64,000 nt of DNA. Origin: Polytrichum commune. Taxonomy: Eukaryota; Streptophyta; Polytrichopsida; Polytrichales; Polytrichaceae. A program made the translations under genes and the position numbers. The first letter of the stretch is position 1. Each line of letters starts with the position of its first letter. The notes under the pieces are model-generated. The model did not search any database. It was not told the DNA's origin and was given only the letters and a program-made list of their open reading frames with translations. The DNA is taken from assembly GCA_950295325.1 (NCBI GenBank), contig OX485805.1, positions 12,062,501 to 12,126,500 of the forward strand, read 5' to 3'. This document shows positions 44,824 through 57,176 of this stretch, one piece after another.

Positions 44824-44880
44824 CAGTCTCACCTTAATATAACACTTGATAATACGACACCTCAATTAAAGGACACATTT
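44824..44880 (+). mobile_element. Solo pogo-like terminal repeat
   Basis: TA|CAGTCTCACCTTAATATAAC, ACTTGATAATACGACACC resembles the inward end of the 23557 element (CAGTCTAACCTTGATAATGT). No right end was found nearby. Confidence 0.55.
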
Positions 44881-46986
44881 CCTGTCGACCAAGATTTCTA
44901 ATGTTCATTTATCCTCATATTATGACTATGGCATTTGTAATATGACATTTTTAAGACCCAATTTGTTGGCTCTGTTTGTAGGACAAAGACTATGCATCAA
45001 CTTCTTCATTTCAAGAGCAAATTTCTTAACTACTTTGTGTTCACACTTAGACGTTACTTGTTCTTGTTATTTTGGTTCACTTTATGTAATGTGGATGTTA
45101 ACTATATTTTATATATATATATACAAGTGCTCCCTAAAATGCATTGAAAGAAATCTAGTTAATTATAGTTAATTTGGCAGTTCTTGATTATTTATTTTAA
45201 AATTTTCGGGTGATAAATGAGTAGCTTCAATCCTTGACCTGTATTTGAGAAGAAGGTGCACAAAATCCAAGAAAGGTTTGGTATAGTGAATAGCCATGGA
45301 TTGGCGTGAGCAAGTAATCAGCTACAATTATAGTCTTTCATAGCAAAGGACAGAGCCTCACGGTTCTACCGTTTTCTTGTTATATAATAAAGGTAGTTAA
45401 TGTATAAGTGATGGGACCCACACCGAGGATCTCTCTTGGGATCAGGATGTTGTTCCAAGTATGAAATGAATCCGAAGAAGAACACAACTTATGATCATCA
45501 GTAAATTAGCTTAACTTAACTCAAGTTATTGGTTCTAAACCTTGGTTCTAGAACATATGTTGCACTTTTAAATCTTTGTGATTGGGTGGAGGTCGAAGTA
45601 GAACTAAAGAAGATTCAAGTAAGCTTAAGTAGTTGTTACAAATTTCTTCCCGAGTTTTGATCAAAGGTTGGGTGGAGGTGACTTACACTAATTAGTAGTT
45701 GAGAGTTAGTGAAGGTGTTTGAAGGGTAGAGGTTTTGTTAATTAAGAACCATGTTGATGGGTTAAGGGATTTCATTCATGTGTATCGGAAGAGTCTAGCG
45801 GTGTGTGCTAGAATCTTGGTAACATCTTTGGTGGGGACGGTTTCAAGTTAGAGTATTAGTGGTGGGATGGTGTTTGGTATGTAAAGAAAATTGACCTAAG
45901 TTAGGGGTTCTGGTTAAGGACTCCTCTCCTCGCCACATTAGGTTTAGATTGAGAGTTGGGTTAGGAGAGTGATAATTGCTAATGATTTTGATGATTGGGT
46001 AATAATCTCTTGGATCTTGCGATTGATTGATAGATCATAGTTGCATAGATCGATCTCGCAACCTAGGTTTAATCTTAAATGGTGTGATGGTTCGAAATAA
46101 TTCAAACCAATTCAATGGCTTATTGAAGAAACATTAGAACCTCTTATTATTATTGACACACACACACACACAACACTATATGAATGGCATCTTCAAGTGG
46201 TTAGGATTTCTCACAAAACATTTCACCTGCCCATGTGTCCAAAATCAAAATAGTATAACAAAAGAGTGTACGTTGGTATTGTCTGGCAACAATGACGGCC
46301 CAAACAAAAACATCCACCTTGGATCTATCATAAGAGGTGCCGATCATTTTTTTAGTGAGTTTTTCAATAGAATTGAACTACTTTAGGCAATTTTGGGACG
46401 ATTTTTCTTCGGCCTTTAGAGGTTCACTTAGCCATAGCCCATTCCAAAGGTGAAAACTCAATGAACTGTTGAATATTAAAGATTGAGTTATTTTGACTCC
46501 GACAATGACATTTGTGTAATCTAAAACTCCATTTTTAAAAAATTAAAATTTATTAGGAGTGTAGCATCTTCTTGAAGCCCCGTTGTGTAATGTAAACATG
46601 CATCATTTAGTTTCTTTTTTAAATCGAACACCTATATTTGAGTGGTATGTGGTTCGGTTTGGCCCCAAGAACGGATACCAAAAAGACATGTGGTTAAAAG
46701 AGCTTACAATGTTCACTTAAAATATAATGACCATTTTAGGATTAACAGTCAACACAATTGGGAAGGGGGGGGCTCTATGACCATGTAATGAGAATGAGAA
46801 TCTTCACTTTGGTAATGAATAAGCTATTCATGAAGGCTCCAAAATTTATGAGAAAGGCAACTACCACCTCAATTTGGATATGCCAACCATCTCATACCGA
46901 TCACGTATTTCATATCCTAGAAGAAGCGGGCTAGTAGAAAAAATAATCATTTAAGACCCATCTACTTATGATGGATTGGTTTACCC
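44881..46986. other. No gene recognised
   Basis: AT-rich; (TA)n at about 45110-45122 and (CA)n at 46156-46172. 46627-46722 is a copy of a dispersed family. Confidence 0.5.
46627..46722 (+). repeat. Dispersed repeat containing GTGGTATGTGGTTCGG
   Basis: ACACCTATATTTGAGTGGTA, TGTGGTTCGGTTTGG, AACGGATACCAAAAAGACAT match 59750-59850 in the same orientation, and 53790-53870, 22875-22965 and 18178-18260 in the other. Non-coding, ends unknown. Confidence 0.65.
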
Positions 46987-48418
46987 CAGGGGTGCACCGT
47001 TCATAACACGTATGAGTATACTTGAGTGCACAAAAGGGGTATTAATGTGAACTTTGCCGTACTATGTATACACATGCTACACATATTGTAACTCGTAGAC
47101 ATGTACATGTATGAAGGCCCTCTATAAAATATTCAACATTTGTTCTTGTATGGTAGTGTCACTAGACTTTATGGGAGAAATGTTTAATATTGGATGAAAC
47201 TAGGATGAATATTTTCTCATTTTCTTATCTCATTCATGCATCTATGGAAGAGGTGGTATTAGGATTTTGGAAGGGGTCATTGAGCTGAGAACAAGGCCAC
47301 TTCTTGCTTAGGGTTGCAAGAAGCACGGGCTACGCTTCTTATGGAGGTTGATCAAATAGGATGTAGATGGTTGATGCAGGTGGCTAATGCAGGTAGTGAT
47401 TGCATGCAGTAGGTGACTTAAAAGTTAGGTCTTGTCACAAAGGTCAACATGAGAAATTTGTTGAAATTGCGAAAGTGCACAAAACCCCTCATTTCCTCAT
47501 CCAATTTCACATTGCCCCTGCCTCCTTTGGGTGCTCATTGCATTAGTGATTTTGTGTATTTGATCGTGGACAATAGGTGTTTATAGATAAATTCTTCCAT
47601 CAATTCAATTCTTGATTTTGAATAGAGAGTAGAATGCTTGTCTTGCTCTGAAATAAGCTATGGCTTTAATCAAAGCATGCATGGTAAAGACTAATTAACA
47701 AGTGGAATAGAATGGGACAAGTAGTTTTTTGTTCAAGATACTTTGAGTTTTCATTGCTATCAAAACTACAAGATGCAGGCAAGGAAAGTCAAGACAAAAA
47801 CACACATGATGCTAGAAATGTCAAAATGGTGGTAGACCAAAAAAGTCAACTCCAATATAGGTTTGATTTGTTGAAAGGGTGTATAAGACAAGTAGAAAAT
47901 CTGGTAATGGTTGGATGGAGTATAGGGATCCGATTGACTTGATGGACCATCCATCAAACATGGAGATTAGCTTCTCTTGGTGTAAAAAAGGGCAACAACA
48001 AGTGGACTAACAATCTTACTAATCATTTGATGGAAAACTACTTACGATCATATTGATCTTTTGAAATATTAAATAATTGCATTAGCTTTTATGACATATA
48101 TTGTAGACTTAGATGCTTATGAGTTACATTTGAGGGGATGAAAAAGTCTTCAATGACTATATGTTGAATGCTAGGATTTGACATTTTACATATGAAAGAG
48201 TTTGATTGTTCTTCAAAAGTTTATTTGTATACGTATGTTAATGACTATCTATGTATGTAATTTATTTAATGTATACATGTTGTCACTTTTATATCTACCA
48301 TCAAAATTGTATATGTATTACTTGATTTTACCAAAAAATAAACTTGTATACAGGGAGCTTTCAATGTATGTTGTAAACGCATGTGGTTCTTGGTTTTTAA
48401 TGAAAGGTGCATCCCTTG
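46987..48418 (-). mobile_element. CAGGG-ended element, long copy (~1.43 kb)
   Basis: The left end CAGGGGTGCACCGTTCATAA, with GTGCACAAAAGGGGTATTA, corresponds to the right end of the 52665 element, and the right end (inward: AAGGGATGCACCTTTCATTA, AAAACCAAG) corresponds to its left end. The two copies are thus in opposite orientation. No transposase frame is visible and no target duplication remains, so it is older or damaged. Confidence 0.6.
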
Positions 48419-49615
48419 GGTGATAGACATTATCAGAAGTAGTAAATGTTTATTCAAGCATGCAAGGTAGCCAAGAAATAATGCAATGAATGAACCATTA
48501 ACATTACTATATGTATTGATATTGGAAAGGTTCTAGGACTCCTTAGGAACATGCATGTTTTTGTGGAAAATTTGTGCAACATCTTCCTATAGTGTAATAA
48601 AAGGTGGCGAAAAGTGACCAAAAAGAGAGAATCTATGATGGAATATTCTCGCACTAATGTTTTGTTGCTGTATATCTTCATGCTAGTGGGATGTTGCTAG
48701 TTGAAAGGCTCAAGGTGAGCCGGAATGACACAATATGTACATCCAATATGTTTCATTAATGTAAACTCATCATGCTTGTTATGATTAAGTTATTTCTTCA
48801 TATTATTTCTAACTTGAAATGTCAAGATTGGATTGTCAACCAAATTTGCTCCCATACCTATGAAATTGCCATTCTCAAGAGCAACACTTATGGTCAAAAT
48901 AAACCAATTCTCTCCATAATTGATTTTCAAAGTATTTTAGACCAATGCCGCATGCTCATTGCACACATAGGGACACCTAAGTTTATGTGTATCATAATGA
49001 GAGAGAGAGCTTCTCATTCATTTAACATAAGAGCCTTGGATTAATATGCAGCATGGAGGTTAAATTTTAAAAGTTGATTTGACGATGGAAATAGTTTTAA
49101 AGACTCCGAATTAGTGTACTTGAAATCATTTGAGATGAACCAACAACAAACATAGAGAGGGTCGATTTTTTTATCGTTGGATGGATGAAAGGTACGCTCA
49201 TATACTATCCTTCCCTCGCTCCCAAAAGGGAAGGTTGATCTTGGTTGCTTTCGTTACACAATACGTCTTTTGGACGATGTGGCAACCCTACATAGTTTTC
49301 TTTCTCTAAAGTTTGTTATGAATGGTTATTCGAGGTTGTCCATTATTGGGAGCAAAGGTACCCAATAAGTAGTGTATTACGAGCTTGATTAGCTCATTAG
49401 GTTGAGACAACATTTGCCTAGAATTAATTTTCCTAGAAAGAGTTCAATTAGTACCGAAGTGGTAAGGCTACTATGGTATTCAGAGTTACGTAGTGCAATA
49501 ACATCTTACTCAAGAGTTCAATGTTCACTAATGTATTTTCAATAGGTTGTTCGAACATTATAAAACATAAATAACTTTGCTTGGTAAAATAATACATCCT
49601 CGTTACTCCATTATA
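48419..49615. other. No gene recognised
   Basis: 49080-49205 carries a fragment of a dispersed family (AAAGACTCCGAATTAGTGTA, GGTACGCTCATATAC). 49545-49600 resembles 27455-27510 (ACTTTGCTTGGT, AAATA, TACATCCTCG). No domain-bearing frame. Confidence 0.5.
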
Positions 49616-50250
49616 GCATTGTGTAAGCCTGAAAAGTAACACACGCTAGTTGGAATAATCAACATAGACTAATTTGGGAGCTCTGATGCCATTTATGGGG
49701 TCAAATAGTCTTAAAATGGTCATTTCCGAACTATGCAACAGTTTGTTGCGGTTTTCACCTTGGCTAATGGACGAGATTACGTAGACACCACAAATCCCAA
49801 GCCAAGATGTAGCACTTGAGTGTATAGCATTGTGTAAGCCCGAAAAGTAACACGCGCTAGTTGGAATAACCAATGTAGACTAATTTGGGATCTCTGATGC
49901 CATTTCTAGGGTCTAATGACCCTAAAATGGTCATTTCCGGACTATGAAACAATATGTTGCGGTTTTCACCTTGGCTAATGGACAAGATTACGTAGACACC
50001 ACGAATCCCAAGCCAGGCCGCAACACTTGAGTGTACATCATTGTGTAAGCCCGAAAAAGTAATGCACACTTATCAGAAATAATCAAAGTAGACTAATTCG
50101 GGATCTCTGATGCCATTTCCGGGATCAAATGGTCTTAAAATGGCCACTTTTGGACCGTAAAATAGTCCGTTGCGGTTTTTGCCTTGGGCAATGGATGAGA
50201 TTCCGTATACACCACGGAATCCCTAGCCACGCCGCAGCACTTGATTGAGT
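49616..50250 (+). repeat. Three tandem 211-bp repeats
   Basis: Units start at about 49616, 49827 and 50038 with CATTGTGTAAGCCCGAAAA. Each unit continues through GACTAATTtGGGATCTCTG, TGATGCCATTT, CTTAAAATGG, GTTGCGGTTTTCACCTTGGC to GATTACGTAGACACCACGAA. The end of each unit (CCACGAATCCCAAGCC) resembles the MULE-MITE end GGCnGGGGATTCGTGG in reverse, so the array may derive from such an element. The third unit is the most diverged. Confidence 0.85.
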
Positions 50251-50390
50251 GTCCAAGGGAAGTGCCGAGCTTCTCCTTCTTCTTCTTCTTCGGCCCTCAT
50301 CATGTCCCCAAAAATATTGAAGAGGCACACGTGCCCGCGATTATATAGCCCGTTACCCCACACATGTCACATGTAAATGGTGCTGCCAAG

Positions 50391-51025
50391 GGGGATGTTA
50401 AACCTCCCCCTATGAGCTTTTCGGGGGAGGTAGATACGGGCAAGGGCAGCCTCCCGAAACAAATCAAGACTGGTTTTGGGACCCCATCGAAAACTTCTGC
50501 CCACCCCGTCCGACTTTGAAAAAACCATTGTCCTTGTATTTCTGAAGGCCACTTATCCACAAATCTCATATTGAGTGCACTTCATTTTCAAGGTCCAAAC
50601 TCATATGTGTGTGTGTGTGCGCACTTCCACTTAGTAAAGAAGCAATTGATTGGGATTCCATTCCGGAAGTGAAAGTGTCAATAAAGCATGTCATTAACTT
50701 GGAAGTCAAAAACATCACAAAAGCCTCATTAGCATTGATGTTATGATTTTCGTAATTTACCATTCGAAGGGGTCTTTGTCATTCTAAAATGAAACATAAA
50801 CTGACATGCCGATTTTAGTATGTGTATTTTATAATAATTTGGTGCACTCAATATGGGATTTGTGGCCTTAAAAAAAGTGCAAGGACAATGGTTTTCTGAA
50901 GTCGGGTGGGGCGGACAAATTTTTTCGGTCAGGTCTAAAAAATCTCAATTTCTTTTGGGGGCTGCCCCTGCCCTGCCCGGATCTACCTCCCCCGAAAAGC
51001 TCATAGGGAGAGGTTTAACGTCCCT
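50391..51025. mobile_element. 635-bp foldback element
   Basis: Left arm (50391-50580) with GTTAAACCTCCCCCTATGAG, CTTTTCGGGGGAGGTAGATA, ACCATTGTCCTTG, CATATTGAGTGCAC; right arm (50847-51025) is its complement: GTGCACTCAATATG, CAAGGACAATGGT, CTACCTCCCCCGAAAAGCTC, ATAGGGAGAGGTTTAACGTC. Arms are about 180-190 bases, spacer about 265. The middle of the arms is diverged. It adjoins the tandem array on the left. No coding frame. Confidence 0.85.
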
Positions 51026-51366
51026 TTATTGAAGCCCCAGCCCGCACATAAATTATTCTATGGACTGAGAATAATCATGTGCCTCGTCAGCTTGTACATT
51101 TTAGCTTGCGAGGACACCCAAGTCCAAGCCTGTCACTAGTTGGGCTTGGAAGCCTTGTCACTGGTTGTCACGAAGCTCGTCACCTTATTCGTGTACACTC
51201 TTTTAAAGGACGAGTGGGGAGAAAGGGCCATTAATTCGGGGTGGCCATGAAAGTTGATTTTTTTTTAATTTTTAGTTTAATTTTAAGCTTTGTGATAGCT
51301 TGGGAATGGTTGGACTTTACCATCTTTGACCACCGGATTAGCATCAATGACTCTCTAATTAGTCTA

Positions 51367-51908
51367 CATTGTTTAGGGTATTTTGTGTCACGTATACTAT
51401 TTGTGAAGATTTAAAAACTAGATGCCTGGAGGTTAGTAAGTGTCACATCCGATGATTGTCAATATGATATTATATATCAACACGAGTAAAACAATTGAGT
51501 GAAAAATATGTATATTGTGATATTTTAGTGTAGCATATTGGATACTTGAGATGATAGTTTTGCGTACTAGGATGCAAGGGGGAATGTTATTGAACATCTT
51601 AATGACAAGTGTCGTGTGTTGGCGTTTAAATATGCAAGAGGAAGAATTCTTTTCAACATACTAATGTCAAGTGTCATTTTGTATACACTTTAGTCAACTT
51701 GTAGTCAATTGTGTAACATATGCATACACCTCGTAAACACTATTGAACATACTCATGCCAAGATATCATCAGCAAGCGCACTCGAACGCCATGTGTCGTG
51801 AGGTGACACTAATGATGAAGGTGTTGGTCATCAGTGTAACCTAGGATACACCTCAAAATAGGGTAAGGGACACTATTACACATGTGACACTCAATACCAT
51901 AAACGGTG
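51367..51908. mobile_element. TA-flanked MITE, 542 bp, inverted relative to 43343
   Basis: TA|CATTGTTTAGGGTATTTTGT at the left and CAATACCATAAACGGTG|TA at the right. Internal CATGTGTCGTGAGGTGACAC and CAGTGTAACCTAGGATACAC are the complement of the 43.4-kb copy. Indels make it about 70 bp longer. Confidence 0.75.
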
Positions 51909-52664
51909 TACTACGATGAAGTACATCCCAACACAAAGGATGGTGTATTATGTGATCATTACGTTATTTGTATGAAACGATGTTATAACGCAATTAAAGC
52001 TCTTTCTTAAAACATGCAACCTTGTAAACACGTGAGATTGAAAAGGTGGCATCTTGTACATGATGATTTGTAGTCTCATGAAGTTGGTCGGCTACATTTA
52101 ACCCTTCAAGGACAAATGAGGGAGGAAGAGTCATGACAACCATGCAAATTGAAGGTGAAAAATGTTGGGAAATTCTTGCAGCTTTGATTTATAAACAAAG
52201 AAAAATGACAACTTTGGAATTAGCATTGGGAACTTCAAATTAGCGAGGGAGATTAAGTTAGGATGTATCCACTCTTTTTGGGCCACTACTTTTACAATTA
52301 GCCATTTTGAGTCCGCACAAGAATCATATTACCCCTAATCTAGCGCATCAATAATGGTCCTTCACTGTTTTTGGATTTTCTACCTTAATAATTACGTGTT
52401 TCATAATCTTAAAAGAAGTGGGTTACTCGAGTTGCTCAGATAGGTGGGAGACTCTAGTATACAAGTAGGGGGTTTGCCTTAGTTGCCTCTTTGGGAAATT
52501 GTAAATGATTATTTACATGGAACAAAAGTATGAAACAACTTGCACTCCTCATCATTTCCTCTTCTCCATCCGTGAAAAATATTGCACAGATTTCAACCCA
52601 CTCTTTCTAGCATAATCAACTTCTTTTCACTATTTCTTATACATCTACCTTACTATGAGATGGT

Positions 52665-53160
52665 ATCAGGGAGTGCACTATTCATTAAAACCAAGCATCA
52701 CGTGCGTGCATGCCCCTTATTAAAATACCCATGTATACATTTTATTTTTGCTAAAATCAAGCAATATACTTACAAATCTCATTGCTTCAAAATACATTTC
52801 CATACGTACACAAGGGTCCAAAAACAAATACATAAGTTGTATATAACATGTGTACAAATGTTTGGAAATGCAAAAATATGGCCCTATTATATGTATAATA
52901 TCAAATCATGGATTTTTAGTTATAAAGTTGTTACTTAGTGGATGAAAAAACACATGATTCTTGGTCCAGGTCTGACTTGAACGCATAAACGCGTGAATGC
53001 GTACTTTACATATATTTTTCTATAGCCTCATGTATATCCACTTCTTGATTAATAGCAATATGTCTCTTGTACGTACATTTTGTACATGCTTGTTTTAAAT
53101 AATACCCCTTTTGTGCACCCACGTGTATAAATACAGTACTTGAACAGTGCACTCCCTGGG
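52665..53160. mobile_element. CAGGG-ended hAT-like MITE, 496 bp, with 8-bp target duplication
   Basis: Left end ATCAGGGAGTGCACTATTCA, right end read inward CCCAGGGAGTGCACTGTTCA. GAGATGGT flanks it at 52657-52664 and 53161-53168. CAGGG ends and 8-bp duplications are typical of hAT. Non-coding; related to the longer copy at 46987. Confidence 0.8.
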
Positions 53161-53168
53161 GAGATGGT

Positions 53169-55550
53169 TAGCAAATGCAAATTGAGGTTGTCGCCACGTT
53201 TGTCATAAGTGTTGGACCTCATATGAATGTTTTATGCATCATCCAATTGAAGATTAACGTGCTCATGTATGTCCCCCCCCCCCCCCCAATTAGAGTAAAG
53301 GTACCCATAACCAATAACTTAGGAGGTTTTACAGCAAATTTGGAGAAGTATAAGGCGGTGCAAATTCTTCCCGTGTAGGGAGATAGAAATAACTTGGGGG
53401 ATTACAAATTCTTAGGTAATTTTATTCCTTAAATTGAAATTATTGTGCATATTTGAAGCCAAAAGTTGGCCCGAACATAATACCAATGTTTAGAATCTAC
53501 CACAACTGCTCATTTTAACCGCTCACTCCTCCTCACTTTTGCACTCAAAACTAGGACATGTGCCATGGCACTATTGGTTCCGGCCTGATCAAAATTCACT
53601 CATGGTATGATTGAAATTCCGTTACCCTATAGATTGCCGATGGGGTCCTGACAATATTGCTCGTTGTTGTTTTGAGAGTTTTTCGTAAATGAGTTGGCAT
53701 TTTTTCTGAGTATTTGGCCGTGGGGAATAGGTACCTCTACTATATGTTGGCTTTTGAACATAAAATGGTTACCGTATTGTGAGCACGCGATCCAATCTCT
53801 TTTGAACACATGTCTTTTTGGTAGTTCTTGGAGGCACACCAAATCACATAATACCACTCAAATATAGGTTTATGATTGAGATAAGCAACGGGATTAGGCA
53901 TGTGTATATTAGAGTATCATAGGCCCATGCTGACATTCAAATTTTACAGGGTTTCTCCACTTTGGGACATGTCAATGATCATTTGTTCACAAGTTCGAAT
54001 GGTTGCAAACTAGTTAATGTTGTGTATAGAGAATATTGTAATTTTGGATTCATTTTTGATAGTGGGTCATGTGTTTTCCATTAATAAATTCTATATATAA
54101 CACTTGATAATAAAAACAAATGTTTTGAGCAGATTGGATAAGATGGCAACATTTTCGGAAAGATTAAAGTGCATTGACCCAAAAAGATTTCACTTGTTTT
54201 CAAGAGTGCTACTTGAATCCCCCTATTTTTATTATCATGCTTGATTCTTGGGAAAGAGTTGGGAAGGGACAAAAAAAAATCAATGATAGAGAGTTTCAAA
54301 GGGCATATGAGGTTTTTTGGGTGGGATGTGTCTCTACCCATTGAACCATTTCATGTTACGAGGTACCCATCACAATAAAAACAATGAATTTCATGCGAGT
54401 CACATACCTGATCTTTGAGAAATATATCAACACGCGAGAACACACGATCGTTAGAAGAACACTTGATCATTGCACTTTATGGCAAGAAAATGCACTAAGA
54501 AATCATATTGGTTGCAGTTTTGGGATAATTAACAACTAAAAATCTATGGACAAAACAACCAAATGATTTATCTACGCATTTCCTTGCCATGAGTTGTGAC
54601 CTTCGAATATTGGAGTTGTGGTTAGAGTCAACTATGCTAGCAAAAGTGCATGGACATAGTCACTTGATCGATCAATAAAAAGTTTCCATGTAATATACAC
54701 ATTGTTAATTCTATCTCTACTTTGTCACAAATCTACATCCCAATGAATGTAGAACCACAATTTAACTCAAAGTGGTATAAAATAGAATCTCCAATGTGTC
54801 ACAGTAGAAAGACAATGTTCAAAGATCACCATAATCACACATCAACTTAGTATGAACGCTATTTATTTATTTTGAAATAACCGTATTCGTGGTTGTGATT
54901 ATCATCCATGCACCTTATCCCTCCTTATTCGTAGAAACAAATAAAGTCAAAAACTGTAATCAATCAACCACAAGCGTTACAGTTGTGCACTAACATTGCA
55001 AAACTCCACGTGCCACATATCTTCCACATGAGAATAATTCCACCAAGTGTCAAGAATAAACATGTTGTGATTCTCGAAAAACAACGATCTCAATCTTAGT
55101 GCTGCAATAAATTCCCATGCAACATGACATCTCTTTTAGCTAGAAAAAAGATGAGGAAGCTTGAGGAGCTTAGTAAAGCTATGTGTGTAAACGGGCCCTT
55201 CGAAGTGTGGTGGATTTGATTTATTGGGGATTTTTTTATACTATATGTATAAATGTGATATGCTCGTCATCATAATGCATGCACACTAGTCCCACGGCCC
55301 CCGTCTCCATTCTATCTTGAATACATTAAAGGCGAAGAAGGATATGAGTGCCTTTCCTTTTTCAAGCATATTGTAGTACAACCTTTTTTGCTTGAGCAAA
55401 TCCGGTAACGTGTTGGGTTATCGTACTTCCGGCCAAACGTCATTTTTCCCCCATGTGGCTAATAGTCGTGCGATATAGTATTGTGTCGTGCTCGATGGAG
55501 CGTAGTCAAAGTGTGGGGCGTGTCGCACGGACCTAACATTTGCAGCAATA
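53169..55550. other. No gene recognised; C-run and a hairpin MITE
   Basis: A C run lies at 53273-53287. 53790-53870 is an inverted copy of the dispersed family at 46.6 kb. The only structured element is the hairpin at 54461-54605. Confidence 0.5.
54461..54605. mobile_element. Hairpin MITE, second copy of the 13556 family
   Basis: ACTTGATCATTGCACTTTAT, GGCAAGAAAATGCAC at the left pairs with GCATTTCCTTGCCATGAGTT, GTGAC at the right; AAATCATATTGGTTG pairs with CAACCAAATGATTT. It shares the GGCAAGAAAATGCA core with 13556-13751. Confidence 0.65.
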
Positions 55551-55552
55551 AA

Positions 55553-56110
55553 TTATTTTGCATTTGATGTGGTGAGTCAACAATCATTGAACTCCTATAT
55601 GCGAATTCTTCAACCATGCCAACAAAGGCCTGCCTACGGTATGCAATCCTATTGTGTGCACTCCCAGCTCCACGAACAATCTACGCCGTTGGATGAAACT
55701 GAGGATTGTCTTATCTGGATAGCAATCGGAAATCATACGCATTGTCATTTGAAATTTCAAACAACAATTCAGATGCATAGGTTAAACGAGGTCAAAGTGA
55801 ACCCAACATTTGCATAAACTTCTTTGCATTCGAGATGGTGAGTGAACTCCTATATGCGTTTTTCTTTATAAAGAAAATGTGCCAACAAAGGTGTATTTAC
55901 AATATGCAACCCCATCGTGTGCACTCCCAACTCCACGAACGATCTAAGCCGTTGGATCAAATTGAGGATTGTCTCATCCAATTAGCAATTGAAAATCGAA
56001 GTTTAGATGTAGATGTTAAACAAAGTCGAAGTGCACCCAACATTTGCATCGATCGTTTTGCATTCAGGATGGTCATTCGACAATCCTTGAACTCATGTAT
56101 GCAAGTCCTT
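55553..56110 (+). repeat. Direct repeats of ~250 bp, two units and a partial third
   Basis: TTTTGCATTTGATGTGGTGA (55557), TTTGCATTCGAGATGGTGA (55823) and TTTTGCATTCAGGATGGTCA (56055) head the units, each followed by a stretch like GAACTCCTATATGCG. The first two also share GTGTGCACTCCCAnCTCCAC, CCGTTGGAT and GAGGATTGTCT. Dispersed relatives occur at 17950, 22625 and 22990. Confidence 0.75.
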
Positions 56111-56259
56111 CAACTCGCTCAACAAGGTTCTAATTCACTAGTTTTGGGTCCATTATTGGCATAGTCTTTTGGATTGACAACATAGCATCACGTCTCTATT
56201 GCTAATTATTCCAAGACCATGATGACGAGGTGACAAAATGAATCACTCATTTCCCTCTT

Positions 56260-57070
56260 GGGGGCATTCACGGTTGAGGTACTACTTTTGGGACAAAGGA
56301 CTTAAGGACTTAAGGACTAGTGGATTTCGGCGTTTATCATGATTTACTATTATTTCATCAATAAATTTTAAATAAATAAGTAGATAGTTCATAGGCTATA
56401 TCAAGAAATATATTATTTCTTATTAAATAATCACCAATAATAGAGAAATTCCCTATGAAATAAGTAGATAAGTCATAAAACTTGAAAAGGGGTCAAATGA
56501 CTTGTTTGGGCCACATCAATGGCATTTTTTTTCTATTTAGGTGTGCATTGGTGGTCAATTATCTCATGTTTTGCATCTTGGTACCTTGGTATAAGTGTCA
56601 TGTGTCCATTCATATAATTTTTTTTGTCCAATTCTAATACTAGACGTTCCTTTTAGGTGTGGCCGTGATTATATGTATTTTTGGCCATGTTTGGTGCCAC
56701 ATGTAAAGTTGGGCAATTGGCATTCAATACATTTTTGGTTCTGTTGGTACACACTTGAACGATGATTGTGAGGGAAAAATTTGGGATTGTTTCAATTAAT
56801 TCTTGTTGTCCTTTTCATTCCTTGATCCTAAGGTGAACAATTAAGACAACACTCCTAAATGTCCTTTAAGGAATCAAAATGATATCTTAGATGACCCTAT
56901 TCCTTCTAAATTAACTTTGTCGGTGTACTGAATATGGAGTATGAATTGTAGTTATGATCCAAAATATGCTTCACAATACAAATCTAAGCATACCAAGCAT
57001 GTGAAGTTATCTAAAAAAGTCCTTTTTCCGTTAGACACCCAAAAGTAGTACCCCAACCGTGAATGCCCCC
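56260..57070. mobile_element. 811-bp inverted-repeat element with GGGGGCATTCACGG ends and short target duplication
   Basis: GGGGGCATTCACGGTTGAGG, TACTACTTTTGGG (56260-56292) and its complement at 57038-57070 match with one mismatch over 33 bases. Left flank ...CATTTCCCTCTT and right flank TCTTTGATAAATAG give a 4-5 base duplication (TCTT or CTCTT). The joined flank matches the uninterrupted sequence at 35163-35205. No transposase inside; superfamily not determined. Confidence 0.85.
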
Positions 57071-57176
57071 TCTTTGATAAATAGAATAACATCCTATGTT
57101 TCTTTTTCTTTTCTTTCTCTTTTTGGTACACCTGAACGGTCTCAATTGCAAAATGTAACCAAGGGGAACTAAGTAG
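57071..57176 (+). repeat. Flank shared with 35183-35301
   Basis: AAATAGAATAACATCCTATG, TTTCTCTTTTTGGTACACCT, GAACGGTCTCAATTGCAAAA, TGTAACCA. It separates the 811-bp element from the GGGTCAC end of the next one. Confidence 0.75.

Noticed and set aside
52661-52680. TGGTATCAG resembling a retrotransposon primer-binding site (TGGTATCAGAGC)
   Set aside because: The last bases do not match, there are no LTRs nearby, and the word overlaps the target duplication and left end of the CAGGG element.
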